DNA of 63,479 nucleotides from Chloroflexota bacterium (GTDB taxonomy: Bacteria > Chloroflexota > Anaerolineae > B4-G1): positions 1 through 63,479 of the forward strand of contig JAAEPW010000550.1 in assembly GCA_024232355.1 (NCBI GenBank), in the 5' to 3' direction. The notes beneath the pieces are model-generated. The model ran no database searches. It saw only the letters and a list, made by a program, of their open reading frames with translations, and was not told the DNA's origin. The position numbers and the translations under genes are program-made. This document shows positions 24,618 to 34,153 of this stretch, one piece after another; the first letter of the stretch is position 1; each line of letters begins with the position of its first letter.

Positions 24618-27600
24618 TCAGTTCACAAAATTGTGATCCAAAATCTCCTTTACGACAGTTTCTAGTGTTCCTGCTCGTCCCCGCTCACGACAACTCGCTA
24701 CCACCTGCGGTGAGAGTTCCGCCTCGCATTCAGGAAGGAGGGCCAGGACGCGGTCTTGGCGTTCTTGCCCATCCGCTGCTTGGTGTGTTACACAGATCAA
24801 GAGTTCCAAAGCGCGTTCTTTTTTTCCTACTTTGAGAAAAAGGTTGGCCACGCCTATCAAAACATCCAGAGTTACTTGAAACGCCCGTATTTCCATAGCC
24901 ATCCTCAAGGCTTTATCAAAGTATTGTTTTGATTCCTGATATGCTCCTATCCTGCATGTTACGTTGCCCAACTGTTTTAGCTTTTCGGCACTCGCGTGCT
25001 GATCACCCGTTTCACGACTCATGTTCAGGCCTTCCTCAAGCAGTTCTTTGGCCAGTGTATGCTCACCCAGTAAACCGGCAACCTGCCCCAAATAACCGAG
25101 TGAAGCCGATGCCCCATGCCGGTAATCAATCTCTCGATAAATCCTTAGACTCTCCTGATAGAGGCGTTTCGCCTCTGCATAGTCCCCAAGTTCCTGAGCC
25201 GATGCCCCCATATTGATAAGTGCCCTGGCCACACCAAACTGGTTACCAATCTGACGGGAGATGGCTAGACTTTCTTCAAAGAGAGGTTGGGCTTGGTCGT
25301 AGTTGGCCTCTAGTTCGCAGATCACGTTTGCCAGGGCGTTGAGGGCTTGCGCTGTACAAACCTCGTCACCAATTTGGCGACTAGTTGCCAAGCTTTCCTC
25401 AATGTATTCTTTTGCTTGCGCGTATTCACCTTGCCAATATTCGATCCGACCGTAGAGGTCAAGCGCGAGGGCCAGTTCCCGATGCGCCTGGAGAGTTCGT
25501 TCTATCTCGATACTTTTTTCCAGCCGCACCTTTGCTTCGTCATACTCGGCAAGCCAGGCACTGAATTCGGCCTGTCGTGTCCAAATCCTCGCCAAGAGCA
25601 GGCTGTCTTTTTCACCCGCAGTCAAGGCTACTTTTTCGGCCTGTTTAAATACTTGTTTGCCCTCGTGAAACCAATTCCGCGCCCAATAGAAATAGTAGAG
25701 GCTTTCCAGGCAAAGGTCAATATCCTCAAGTTTTGTGTGTGCCACAGCCCACTGCCAGGCGGATCGGATATTCTCAATCTCTGAACTGATCTCAGCCATA
25801 GCCTCTTTTTGCCCCCCTCCCTTCAGGGGTTCATCTCTTTGGTGGAGGAACGAGGCATAGTATCCACAGTGGCAATCATGGGCCATTTTCTTTTCGATTG
25901 GGTGCTCGTCGAGTTTTTCGGCTGCAAATTGCCTGACGAGTTCGTGGATTTCATACCGCCCTAAAGGACTTTTTCTCAACAGGGACTTGTTCAGCAGCGC
26001 GGACAGAATCCATAGGGATGCTTGGGCTACTTGTCGGGTTGCCTGTACCTCAAAAGCGCCGCGAAAGACGGCCAGTTTTCGCAAGGTCTGCCGTTCCTCT
26101 TTGGAAAGCAGGTGCCAGGAATGTTCAAAGGCCGCGTGCACACTGCGATGACGTTCGGGCATGTCCTGCATTGTGGTCGCCAACATGTCGAGATTATCTT
26201 CGATCTCTGTGGCGATCTGCTCGCAGGACAGAGTCGATACGGACGCGGCTGCCAACTCGATCCCGAGCGGCATACCCTCTACCAGTTGGCAAATGCGAAC
26301 CGCCGCCGGTCTAGTCGCTGCCGAAAGTGAGAAACCGGTCTCCACCCGGCGGACGCGCTCGAGAAAGAGCCGTACTGCGCTGTACGTTTCAACGCTTTCA
26401 GTGATGTGCTCTTGGGGAAAAGTCAGTCCTCGAACGTGAAACACCCACTCTGCCTGAAAATTCAGACGTTCCCGGGAGGTGACCATCATCTTGACCTCTG
26501 GGGCGCGCTTGAGGATTTCCAAAAGCAGATTGGCTCCTTCGAGGAGATGCTCAAAGCTGTCCAGCACCAAGAGCATCTCTTTCTCCCGTAAATAGTTCAA
26601 GAGTTGCGTTTTGGGGTCTTGTTCACCAGAGAAAGAGAACCCGAGGGCGTCGGCAACAGTGGAGACGAGAAACGTATCCGAACTCAAAGCAGTCAGCGGA
26701 ACAAAGTAGGTTCCGTGTAGAAAAGCCTCGACGTGTTCTTTGGCTGCCTGCAGGGCGAGGCGGGTCTTTCCGACACCGCCCAGACCGGTCAGGGTCAGCA
26801 GGCGGCAATCTGGGTTCGCCAGCCGCTCGCCGATCTCGGCCAGTTCCTGTTCGCGCCCGATCAAGGGCGTCAGTTGGGGCGGCAGGTTGTGTGGACGCAC
26901 TTTATCTGCGGAACGAATGCGATTGTACAATGTCTGGGTTTCTTGAGTAGGTTCGACACCCAGTTCGGTAGTCAAGATACGGTGGCAGATCTCGTACTGG
27001 GCGAGCGCCGCACTGCGCTGTCCGCTGCGGGCCAACAAGCGCATCAACTGTTGGTGGGCTTCCTCCCGCCAGGGTTCCAGCTCTACCTGCCGCCGGGCGT
27101 AGCGGCGCGCCCGGTCGTAATCCCGGCGACGCTCGTAATACCTGGCCAGATGGTATAGCGCATCTATGGTCAGACGATGGAACCGTTCTCGCAGGAGCAG
27201 GCCCCAGTCTTCAAAAGGAACGCTATCGCCCACAAAGAACCCTTCCAGGAAATTATTCCGGTAGATTCTGACAGCCTGTTCCAACTGTTGGATACAAGGC
27301 TCACAGGTTTCTATACGAGGATGAGAGTGCATCTCACTGGCCGCGATGTGCGTGACAAACGCGGTCACGTCCAACCAGTGATCGCTGTCCGAGTTGAACT
27401 GAACCGTCCTGCGGGTGATTTGTAGAAAGGACTGTTCGGCATCATCACTGATAGCCGCGCGATCTTTGATCGCGTCGCGCAAGTTGGAGAGCGCCTGGCG
27501 CAGGTTTTGACGGGCTTTTTTCTCGGGTTGGTCAGGCCAGAGAAATCCGGCCAGAGTTTCCCGACTGTGGGGACGGTCAGATTCCACTGCCAGATAGATC

Positions 27601-27698
27601 AGCAGTGCCCGTACCTTGTTGGATTCAAACCCGGTGATTGGAGCCCCGTCTAACGTGACTTGGAAGAGGCCCAACGAGTGCATAGACAGGTGAGCCAT
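24618..27698 (-). CDS. SARP/AfsR-like regulator: winged helix-BTAD-NB-ARC-TPR (module 1)
   Basis: A 1026-residue STAND-type regulator. Residues about 5-90 form an OmpR-like winged helix ([28 protein letters not shown]), 95-265 the bacterial transcriptional activation domain ([41 protein letters not shown]), about 280-560 an NB-ARC ATPase with P-loop [15 protein letters not shown] and LLVLDSFEHL, and the rest TPR repeats. The family activates target genes by binding direct repeats beside the -10 box; such repeats lie 205 bases away in front of the divergent surface-protein genes (27903-27933). Its closest relative in the window is the regulator at 40045-43113: the first 300 residues and even the promoters are nearly the same, while the TPR parts differ, suggesting different activating signals. 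The message appears leaderless. Confidence 0.9.
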   Translation of the reverse strand: MAHLSMHSLGLFQVTLDGAPITGFESNKVRALLIYLAVESDRPHSRETLAGFLWPDQPEKKARQNLRQALSNLRDAIKDRAAISDDAEQSFLQITRRTVQFNSDSDHWLDVTAFVTHIAASEMHSHPRIETCEPCIQQLEQAVRIYRNNFLEGFFVGDSVPFEDWGLLLRERFHRLTIDALYHLARYYERRRDYDRARRYARRQVELEPWREEAHQQLMRLLARSGQRSAALAQYEICHRILTTELGVEPTQETQTLYNRIRSADKVRPHNLPPQLTPLIGREQELAEIGERLANPDCRLLTLTGLGGVGKTRLALQAAKEHVEAFLHGTYFVPLTALSSDTFLVSTVADALGFSFSGEQDPKTQLLNYLREKEMLLVLDSFEHLLEGANLLLEILKRAPEVKMMVTSRERLNFQAEWVFHVRGLTFPQEHITESVETYSAVRLFLERVRRVETGFSLSAATRPAAVRICQLVEGMPLGIELAAASVSTLSCEQIATEIEDNLDMLATTMQDMPERHRSVHAAFEHSWHLLSKEERQTLRKLAVFRGAFEVQATRQVAQASLWILSALLNKSLLRKSPLGRYEIHELVRQFAAEKLDEHPIEKKMAHDCHCGYYASFLHQRDEPLKGGGQKEAMAEISSEIENIRSAWQWAVAHTKLEDIDLCLESLYYFYWARNWFHEGKQVFKQAEKVALTAGEKDSLLLARIWTRQAEFSAWLAEYDEAKVRLEKSIEIERTLQAHRELALALDLYGRIEYWQGEYAQAKEYIEESLATSRQIGDEVCTAQALNALANVICELEANYDQAQPLFEESLAISRQIGNQFGVARALINMGASAQELGDYAEAKRLYQESLRIYREIDYRHGASASLGYLGQVAGLLGEHTLAKELLEEGLNMSRETGDQHASAEKLKQLGNVTCRIGAYQESKQYFDKALRMAMEIRAFQVTLDVLIGVANLFLKVGKKERALELLICVTHQAADGQERQDRVLALLPECEAELSPQVVASCRERGRAGTLETVVKEILDHNFVN

Positions 27699-27706
27699 TG
27701 ATTACT

Positions 27707-27734
27707 ATTATACCGACATTGCCACAGTAGGCAA
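27707..27734 (-). promoter_or_regulatory. Promoter of regulator 1, leaderless
   Basis: On the minus strand TTGCCT (27734-27729), 16 bases, TATAAT (27712-27707). The ATG starts at 27698, about the place of transcription start, and no ribosome site precedes it, so the message is probably leaderless. The same boxes and spacing stand before regulator 2. Between the boxes an inverted pair TTGCC-N6-GGCAA is conserved in both and could be an operator. Confidence 0.75.
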
Positions 27735-27750
27735 TCTTAATATCTCCTTT

Positions 27751-27894
27751 GCTACCGGACACTTTTCACATACGAGCGGGATATGTTAATTTTTTGCCAC
27801 GAATTGCACGAATTTTCCCCCCACATTCGGTGCAACCTACGGTTGCCTTAATTCGTGCAATTCGTGGTTAAAGAAAAAAGTGTCCGGTAGTGAA
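27751..27894. repeat. Family A inverted-repeat element, copy 3
   Basis: The ends GCTACCGGACACTTTT (27751) and AAAAGTGTCCGGTAGTGAA (27876-27894) are perfect inverted repeats at the tips, with GCCACGAATTGCACGAATT and AATTCGTGCAATTCGTGG as inner arms. It lies between the regulator promoter and the target promoter of module 1; the corresponding interval of module 2 is about 108 bases shorter and lacks the element, so it inserted after the duplication or was lost from the other copy. Confidence 0.85.
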
Positions 27895-27902
27895 ATATCC
27901 CC

Positions 27903-27933
27903 TGACGTTTTCCTGACGTTCAATTGTTATACT
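27903..27933 (+). promoter_or_regulatory. Predicted SARP-binding direct repeats and -10 box (module 1)
   Basis: Two identical heptamers TGACGTT at 27903-27909 and 27914-27920 are exactly 11 bases apart, one helical turn. Seven bases after the second lies TATACT (27928-27933). There is no good -35 box. SARP regulators are known to bind such phased heptamers just upstream of -10. The same repeats with the same distances stand at 43210-43240. It should drive the surface-protein gene at 28057 after a leader of about 117 bases; the leader holds no ORF that I can support. Confidence 0.8.
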
Positions 27934-28056
27934 TGAGACGTACTTGAGAAAATCCGTTACTTTCTGCCACATCGTGATGACGTCTAGCCACAGCAGGTTC
28001 AACTGAATTGTAATTCCCGAGGAGCATCAATACATACAACACGAAAGGAGAAACAC

Positions 28057-31000
28057 ATGTTTCTAAAACGATTATTGTCCATCAAGCCTAATGTTCGTCG
28101 AGTGCGTAGTCAGATCTTGATCACATTGTTGCTCGCCGGGCTGGGGCTGTGGTTTGGGGTCCAGGCGTTGGCCGCGGGAACCCACGCAACAACCATTACC
28201 CACACAGTCTGCGCCAGCGGTTGCGATTTCTCCAGCATTCAGGTCGCCATCGATACCGCCTCCGCAGGTGACATCCTTGGTCTGGCCGCGGAGACCTTTA
28301 CCGAAACGATCACCATCGACAAATCCCTCACCATTCTTGGCGCAGACCGGGACAGCACGATTGTGCAAGCAGCCAGCGTGCCGGGGATTGCCAGTTCGCG
28401 GGTGATCACGGTAACTTCTGGGGTCACTGTTACCATAGGAAATATCACCATTCGCTATGGGGTTGCGCAGGAGACGTTTTTTGACTTTGGTGATGGGGGT
28501 GGCATTTTTTCTCAAGGTGCTCTCACCCTGGTCCATAGTACTGTACTCGGCAATACTTCAGTGGCTTTTGGTGGAGGGATAAGTGGGTACGGTGACACGA
28601 CGCTCACCGACGTGACCATCTATGGGAATGTGGCAGCCGACGGTGGAGGGGTATATTGTGGATCGGGGAATATGACGCTCACCGACGTGATCATCTCTGG
28701 GAACGAGGCATCCAGCAGTGGCGGCGGGATGGACTCGATGTGCGCTCGTCCTGAACTCACGAATGTAACCTTTTCCAACAATACCGCTGCTTCTGATGGC
28801 GGTGGAATTTCCATTTCTACATTGACTTTTACAGATGGTGCAAATCTCACCACCGTAAGATTCACGGAAAACACTGCGGGTCACTATGGGGGCGGAATGA
28901 GCAATAGGAACGCCACGCCAAATCTCACCAACGTGGTCTTTTCGGGCAACTCGGCCATAAAGGGAGGGGGCGTACATAATGATACCAGTACCCCAAGTTT
29001 TGAAAGGGTTGTCTTTTCTGGCAACTTGGCCACCCTAGATGGCGGCGGAGCATACGAATACCAGAGTAACTCGACGTTTCTGGATACGGTCTTTTACGGT
29101 AATTCAGCCGGAAACTGGGGAGGCGGGGTCATGGAACAGGATAGTGACTCTACGTTTACGAATGTGCTGTTTTCTGGCAATCATGCAACTGGCCGTGGCG
29201 GCGCTATGTATAATTTGTCCAGCAATGGCGATTTCATCAATGTGACCATTGTAAATAACTCGGCCAATCAATCCGGAGACGGGATATACAACCAAGATAG
29301 CAACCCTGTGCTGGCCAACGTCATTTACTGGGGGAATGTTGGGCAATATGGAGAAACCTCGATCCACAATGATTCCAATAGTAGTCCCATCATCAAATAC
29401 AGCAATATGCAGGGTTGTGGCGGCAGCGCCAACTGGGAATTCAGCTGTGGTCGCAATTGGGGATGCAACATCGATGCTGACCCTCTTTTCGCGCGCGAGC
29501 CGGACCCAGGCGACGGGGACTGGACGACCCTGGAGGACAACGATTATGGGAACCTGCACCTGCAGCTTGGTTCTCCTGCCGTTGACGCTGGAAGCAACGC
29601 CTATTGCCCGGACAACGACCTGGACAGGGTTCCCCGGCCGCAGGGCCCCCGGTGCGAGATGGGTCCCTACGAATTCAGCGGGTATTCCACCTGTATCGTA
29701 GACTTGATTGGCGCGTCATACTACCGCGACATCCAATCTGCTATAGATGATGATCAGTGCCAAACCATCTATGTGAACCCCGGTCATTACCATGAAAACG
29801 TCGACATTACCCGCACTGTAACACTGCTGGGCTCACCCGGGGTGACGGTAGACGGCGACGGCCTGGACTCTGTATTTACGATCCACTCGGGCGTCACGGT
29901 GACGATAGAAAATATGGCCATCACCAACGGCTTGGATAACGAGGGGGGCTGTATTCAAAACTCTGGGACCCTGATGCTTTATAACGCATCCCTCGAATTC
30001 TGCGAGGCCCGTAATTATGGTGGGGGAATATACAATAGTGGAACGCTGCTGATGGAAAACGTTCAAGTGTCCACTAGTCAAGCTCTCTATGGCGGGGGAA
30101 TATACAGCGTGTCCGGGTCGCCAGTCTCTATCTCCGATTCGTTGATTTTCAACAATCAAGCTGCCTATATTGGCGGCGGTATCGCTGGCAAAGACAATCA
30201 CTCTCCGCCGGAGGGGCGCATTGTCATCGACAACAGCCAGATCATGGAGAATCAGGCCAATTTCGGCGGCGGGCTATGGGTAGCAGATTTGGCCGAGTGT
30301 ATCATTGCGAATAGCGAAATCGACTTGAACACGGCCAGCGACGATGGGGGCGGCATCTATGCCTATGACGCGCCGCTTTTCATCAAAGACACACTCGTGA
30401 CCCATAACCATGCATCTGGTGAGGGCGGCGGGATCTTTGCTAGGAGCAACTTGGCTATGATTCACACTACCCTCGAATACAACCATGCCGACGGCGGCGG
30501 CGGCGGGTTATCTTCAGTCGGCGGCGACACTGTGATCACCGCCACTACTATTAGCCGGAATACAGCTCCCAATGGAGGCGGGATGCAAACTGGAGGTAAT
30601 ATACAAGCATCAATCGAGAATAGCACCATCATCAGCAATACCGCCAGCAACTCGGGCGGGGGCCTGTACATTGACTATGGGGGAGCGATCACCATCACAG
30701 ATAGCACGATCCAAGACAATACCGCTACGCACACCGGCGGTGGGATTGGCAGAGATACCCCCGACTATGGAGACCTCTACCTCAGAATTAGAAGGAGCAC
30801 CATCGAAAACAACCAGGCCGAAATAGGGGGAGGAATCTATTACGTAGGGGGGCGATGGGACCTAATCGAGTTCGATATCAAATATACCAACATCCTCAAC
30901 AACCGCAGCACTAACGGTGCAGGGGGCGGGATATATTTCAATATTGATTGGCACGGCTGGGACAGCTACCTCAAACTGAACAGCAGCACGATCAACGGCA

Positions 31001-32460
31001 ACAGAGCGACGGGGGATGGCGCCGGCGTGGCCATAACCGGCAGCCAATTCAAATCGACCAACTCGACCTATAGCTGGAATTTCGCAGAAGGCAATGGCGG
31101 TGGTATCTTTATCGCTCCGCTCAACTTTAGCACCGCTGATCTGAAAAGCCTTACCATCACCAGAAACAAAGCCGACAACGACCAAGACGAGGTTGGTGAC
31201 GGCGGTGGCCTTTACCGGCAATCTGCGTCTGGCGCCGTGACTGTAACCGCCTCCATCATCGCCGGTAACCGGGATCGATCGATTGCCGGGGATGATGCGG
31301 CGGATTGTGATGGGAACTTTAGCACCGGCGGCTTTAATATCATCGGGAACGATCACAGTTGCACTGGCTGGTTCAGTCTCGATATCGTCGGCCAGCCGGG
31401 GAGCCTGGTGGACCCTATGCTCCTGCCCCTGGCCGATAACGGAGGGCCAACCTGGACCCACGAGCCTGAACCCGACAGCCCAGCCATAGATAACAACCTT
31501 TGGGCCAATTGCCCGAACAAAGACCAGCGAGGCTTGCAACGTCCTCAAGATGGCGATGGCAACAACGACCCCGTTTGTGACATCGGTGCCTTTGAACTGG
31601 GGACTTGTGACTCGCCCATCGCGCCCACACTGTCCGTAGCGCGCGATGGGCAAGACGTCCTACTCACCTGGAACGAGGATAGTGCGAACCGCGAGTACGT
31701 CGTCGCCCGCGTCACCGACTATATTCAACTCACCAATTTGTTCAGCACGACTGTTCAGAATGACACCTATACCGACTATGGCGCTATCGGCGACTATCAA
31801 AACAACTATGTCTATCTCGTGCGCGGCGAAAATGCCTGTGGGGAACGTTCGGCACGCTCCAACAAAGTGGCCGAATTCGATTTCCTGATAGACGACACGA
31901 GCGGTCAGATCCCAACCACAACCAATCCAACCTCGCTTCGTTTTATTCTCCTTACCATCCCCCTGACCGGGAACGACCTGCCCACCTCCGCCGACGCACT
32001 GGCCGACTATATCGACCCCAACGGCAGCGTCAAAGGCGTGGGCAAGTGGAACGCCCAGACCCAAAGCTGGATCATCCGCCGCGTGGGCAGTCCTTTTGGT
32101 ACCGACGACTTTGCGGTCGCTCCTGGCGATGTCTTGGCCATCGGCGTGAACGATTCCGCTCCCGCATCCTTTGCCTTTGTGGGCGATACTCCGGCCAACG
32201 GCAGTATACAGAACACCTTGACCCAAGAGGCAATCAACGCCATCATCGTGCCATTGGATCAGAGTGGGAACTTTGTCATGGATGCCGACGGGTTGGCTGG
32301 AGCCATTGGGGGCGTGGCCCGCGTCGCGGTCTGGAGCCCGTTCGAACAGCGTTGGTACGTCCGCAACACCAACACCGGCAGCGGCCCGAACTTTTCCATC
32401 CAGCTCGGTATGCCCTACGCCATCTATGCCAACGACTCTGCGCCCCCGGTTTGGCCGTAA
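28057..32460 (+). CDS. Giant exported parallel beta-helix surface protein
   Basis: A 1467-residue exported protein. The signal peptide (about residues 20-41, ending VQALAA) follows a basic N-region. Two right-handed beta-helix blocks (about 45-500 and 535-1090) consist of repeats with GGG[IV] and NSTI/NNTA-like turns, as in polymorphic outer-membrane proteins and pectate-lyase-like adhesins. Each block closes with a motif like DNGGPTWTHEPEPDSPAID ... CDIGAFE, a choice-of-anchor Q-type ending; a fibronectin-III-like domain (about 1190-1280) and two repeats with WIIRR and WYVRN sequences follow. It lacks the YLPLVLK tail of its neighbours. A substrate or adhesion partner cannot be named. ATG at 28057 follows AAGGAG. 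It is the first gene behind the module 1 operator. Confidence 0.87.
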   Translation: MFLKRLLSIKPNVRRVRSQILITLLLAGLGLWFGVQALAAGTHATTITHTVCASGCDFSSIQVAIDTASAGDILGLAAETFTETITIDKSLTILGADRDSTIVQAASVPGIASSRVITVTSGVTVTIGNITIRYGVAQETFFDFGDGGGIFSQGALTLVHSTVLGNTSVAFGGGISGYGDTTLTDVTIYGNVAADGGGVYCGSGNMTLTDVIISGNEASSSGGGMDSMCARPELTNVTFSNNTAASDGGGISISTLTFTDGANLTTVRFTENTAGHYGGGMSNRNATPNLTNVVFSGNSAIKGGGVHNDTSTPSFERVVFSGNLATLDGGGAYEYQSNSTFLDTVFYGNSAGNWGGGVMEQDSDSTFTNVLFSGNHATGRGGAMYNLSSNGDFINVTIVNNSANQSGDGIYNQDSNPVLANVIYWGNVGQYGETSIHNDSNSSPIIKYSNMQGCGGSANWEFSCGRNWGCNIDADPLFAREPDPGDGDWTTLEDNDYGNLHLQLGSPAVDAGSNAYCPDNDLDRVPRPQGPRCEMGPYEFSGYSTCIVDLIGASYYRDIQSAIDDDQCQTIYVNPGHYHENVDITRTVTLLGSPGVTVDGDGLDSVFTIHSGVTVTIENMAITNGLDNEGGCIQNSGTLMLYNASLEFCEARNYGGGIYNSGTLLMENVQVSTSQALYGGGIYSVSGSPVSISDSLIFNNQAAYIGGGIAGKDNHSPPEGRIVIDNSQIMENQANFGGGLWVADLAECIIANSEIDLNTASDDGGGIYAYDAPLFIKDTLVTHNHASGEGGGIFARSNLAMIHTTLEYNHADGGGGGLSSVGGDTVITATTISRNTAPNGGGMQTGGNIQASIENSTIISNTASNSGGGLYIDYGGAITITDSTIQDNTATHTGGGIGRDTPDYGDLYLRIRRSTIENNQAEIGGGIYYVGGRWDLIEFDIKYTNILNNRSTNGAGGGIYFNIDWHGWDSYLKLNSSTINGNRATGDGAGVAITGSQFKSTNSTYSWNFAEGNGGGIFIAPLNFSTADLKSLTITRNKADNDQDEVGDGGGLYRQSASGAVTVTASIIAGNRDRSIAGDDAADCDGNFSTGGFNIIGNDHSCTGWFSLDIVGQPGSLVDPMLLPLADNGGPTWTHEPEPDSPAIDNNLWANCPNKDQRGLQRPQDGDGNNDPVCDIGAFELGTCDSPIAPTLSVARDGQDVLLTWNEDSANREYVVARVTDYIQLTNLFSTTVQNDTYTDYGAIGDYQNNYVYLVRGENACGERSARSNKVAEFDFLIDDTSGQIPTTTNPTSLRFILLTIPLTGNDLPTSADALADYIDPNGSVKGVGKWNAQTQSWIIRRVGSPFGTDDFAVAPGDVLAIGVNDSAPASFAFVGDTPANGSIQNTLTQEAINAIIVPLDQSGNFVMDADGLAGAIGGVARVAVWSPFEQRWYVRNTNTGSGPNFSIQLGMPYAIYANDSAPPVWP

Positions 32461-32525
32461 TGGGAAACAGAACGATGCGAACCGACAAGTATTTAACTCA
32501 AGCTACCTGTAAGGAGGATTACACA

Positions 32526-33659
32526 ATGACTGAGAATAAACGCCGAATCTCCCGCAGCCTGGTGCTCATCTCTATCCTGGTCCTGCTAATCATAGCCAGC
32601 AGCCTTCCTGCCGTGCAGGCGATGTGGGCTGATTCGATCCAAACAATCACACTGAACGCCACGCAGGATACATACACCGACATCAACTTTGCGACAACCA
32701 ACATGGATAAAGGGCTGCTCAACGCGGCCAACTCCCCCGGCCCCCCAGAGGAGCCCGACGTGACCACCAAGAAAATCTTTTTAGAGTTCGACCTGAGCGG
32801 CGTGGACTCTGAGATCAAAAGCGCCACACTGCGCCTATCCACGCTGACCTGCGGCGGTCTGGTTCCCGTAGACGCAGTGGATGTCGTCGTCTATGGGGTA
32901 GCTAATGATGTGGCTTGGGCGGAAGATACCCTGACGTGGGAGAACCAGCCGGAACCATCGACGGGCGTCCTGGTCAGCCTCGATGCAGGCGCAACCGTCT
33001 TTGATACAGCCCAGACCTACGCCTGGCCAGACAACAACCAGGGCGACTTTGTTGCCTGGCTGAATACGCAGCGCAGCGCCAACGATGGCAGCGCCACGCT
33101 GGTACTGGTCATCGCTAACGCAGACAAGCCCGGCATAGCCGACGTGTTCTTCAACGACCGTGAAGGGAGCGGCACTGTTAACATGTGCGCCGATGCCCTG
33201 GGATCGCCCACCCTCACGCTCAACGAGGTAGACCTCTCTATTGCCAAAGAACGAGCCGGTGTCGGCAACGTCACGCCTGGTGATCGCATCACGTACACGC
33301 TCACGATCGCCAACGCCAGCTCTACTGCACCTGTCACGGCCACCGTCGTGGATGCCTGGACGCCCATCACGGCTGTGGTCGGGGTGGATGCGCCAGGGTG
33401 CGATACGACAAACTGGGCAGCGGGCGTCGTCACTTGTACCCGAACGAACCTCGGCCAGGGAACCGCCTATCTGCCCGACCCGTATCTGACGCTCACAACC
33501 AACTCGACCTTTTCTGGAACCCTGACCAACACGGCCAGCATAACCCCTACCGGCGGCATTGTCGACGCCAATCCGAGCAATAACGTCACTGCTCCGGTGA
33601 TCGTCACCGTCACCAGAGGACTCGATACTGTTTATCTGCCACTGGTTTTGAGACAATAG
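32526..33659 (+). CDS. Exported DNRLRE-DUF11 surface protein with YLPLVLR C-terminus
   Basis: A 377-residue exported protein. Signal peptide about 9-32 (SLVLISILVLLIIASSLPAVQA). Residues about 35-225 form a DNRLRE-type beta-sandwich (ATQDTYTDINFATTNMDKG, KKIFLEFDLSGV, VAWAEDTLTWENQP), a module of surface and carbohydrate-associated proteins. Residues about 235-360 are a DUF11 repeat (VGNVTPGDRITYTLTIANA, TNTASITPTGGIVDANPSNN). It ends DTVYLPLVLRQ, the tag shared with neighbours. The ATG at 32526 follows AAGGAGG; the longer frame overlaps the beta-helix gene and is rejected. It lies 65 bases after the previous stop, likely in one transcript. Confidence 0.87.
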   Translation: MTENKRRISRSLVLISILVLLIIASSLPAVQAMWADSIQTITLNATQDTYTDINFATTNMDKGLLNAANSPGPPEEPDVTTKKIFLEFDLSGVDSEIKSATLRLSTLTCGGLVPVDAVDVVVYGVANDVAWAEDTLTWENQPEPSTGVLVSLDAGATVFDTAQTYAWPDNNQGDFVAWLNTQRSANDGSATLVLVIANADKPGIADVFFNDREGSGTVNMCADALGSPTLTLNEVDLSIAKERAGVGNVTPGDRITYTLTIANASSTAPVTATVVDAWTPITAVVGVDAPGCDTTNWAAGVVTCTRTNLGQGTAYLPDPYLTLTTNSTFSGTLTNTASITPTGGIVDANPSNNVTAPVIVTVTRGLDTVYLPLVLRQ

Positions 33660-33677
33660 ACTGGTTGGACAATATAT

Positions 33678-33890
33678 ATGGCAAAACAACAGCGAGATCA
33701 CCTATCATACCTGCTGCGCCTGTGGCAGACAAGCGGCGAAGGAGATGCGGTTTGGCGTGCTCTTCTCGAGAATCCTTTTACCGGAGAACGCCATGGTTTC
33801 GCTAGCCTGCAAGACCTGTTCGCCTTTCTGCAAACTCGGGTTGATGCCAAGGAGTATCGGACGGAAGATGACAGAGTCGATTTAACATAA
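33678..33890 (+). CDS. Small conserved protein of unknown function (module 1 copy)
   Basis: A 70-residue, cytoplasmic-looking protein with HLSYLLRLWQTSGEGDAVWRALL, then GERHGFASLQDLFAFLQTRV (here split at its two conserved blocks). A second copy at 43262-43492 is about three quarters identical, so selection has kept it. No known domain is recognised; the first block could be a beta-hairpin and the second an amphipathic helix. Both copies stand directly before an exported protein gene, and the 80-260 bases after them also share short stretches (GAAAGGAGGT, AATTTGATG, GATTTGATxGT). A role in regulating or chaperoning the surface proteins is only a guess from context. No strong ribosome site is seen before this copy. 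Confidence 0.75.
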   Translation: MAKQQRDHLSYLLRLWQTSGEGDAVWRALLENPFTGERHGFASLQDLFAFLQTRVDAKEYRTEDDRVDLT

Positions 33891-34153
33891 TCGAGAAAGG
33901 AGGTGCTCGTAGCGCATATCACATCGAAGCAGAGTTTATTCACTATCTTGTCTGAATAGCGAGGGGAATCATATGGAAAAATCAGCTTTGATCTGTAACA
34001 ATGTTGTCTATGCCATGTGCAAGCAAAAGTGAGACAGTGTCCAGTGATGCGGAAATCAGGAGGTGATTCGAATATGAATTTGATGGTTATGAGTAAAATG
34101 TGATTTGATTGTGTCAACCACCTATATATTCCATAATACCAGGAGATTTAACA

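Noticed and set aside
28500..31200. Regular short repeats in the beta-helix gene that could suggest a CRISPR array
   Set aside because: The repeats follow codons of GGG turns, vary in length and sequence, and the reading frame is open throughout.
33891..34153. A strong GGAGGT after the small protein as the start of another tiny gene
   Set aside because: No ATG, GTG or TTG at proper distance opens a frame of more than about 20 codons. The conserved bases may be part of the leader of the next gene.
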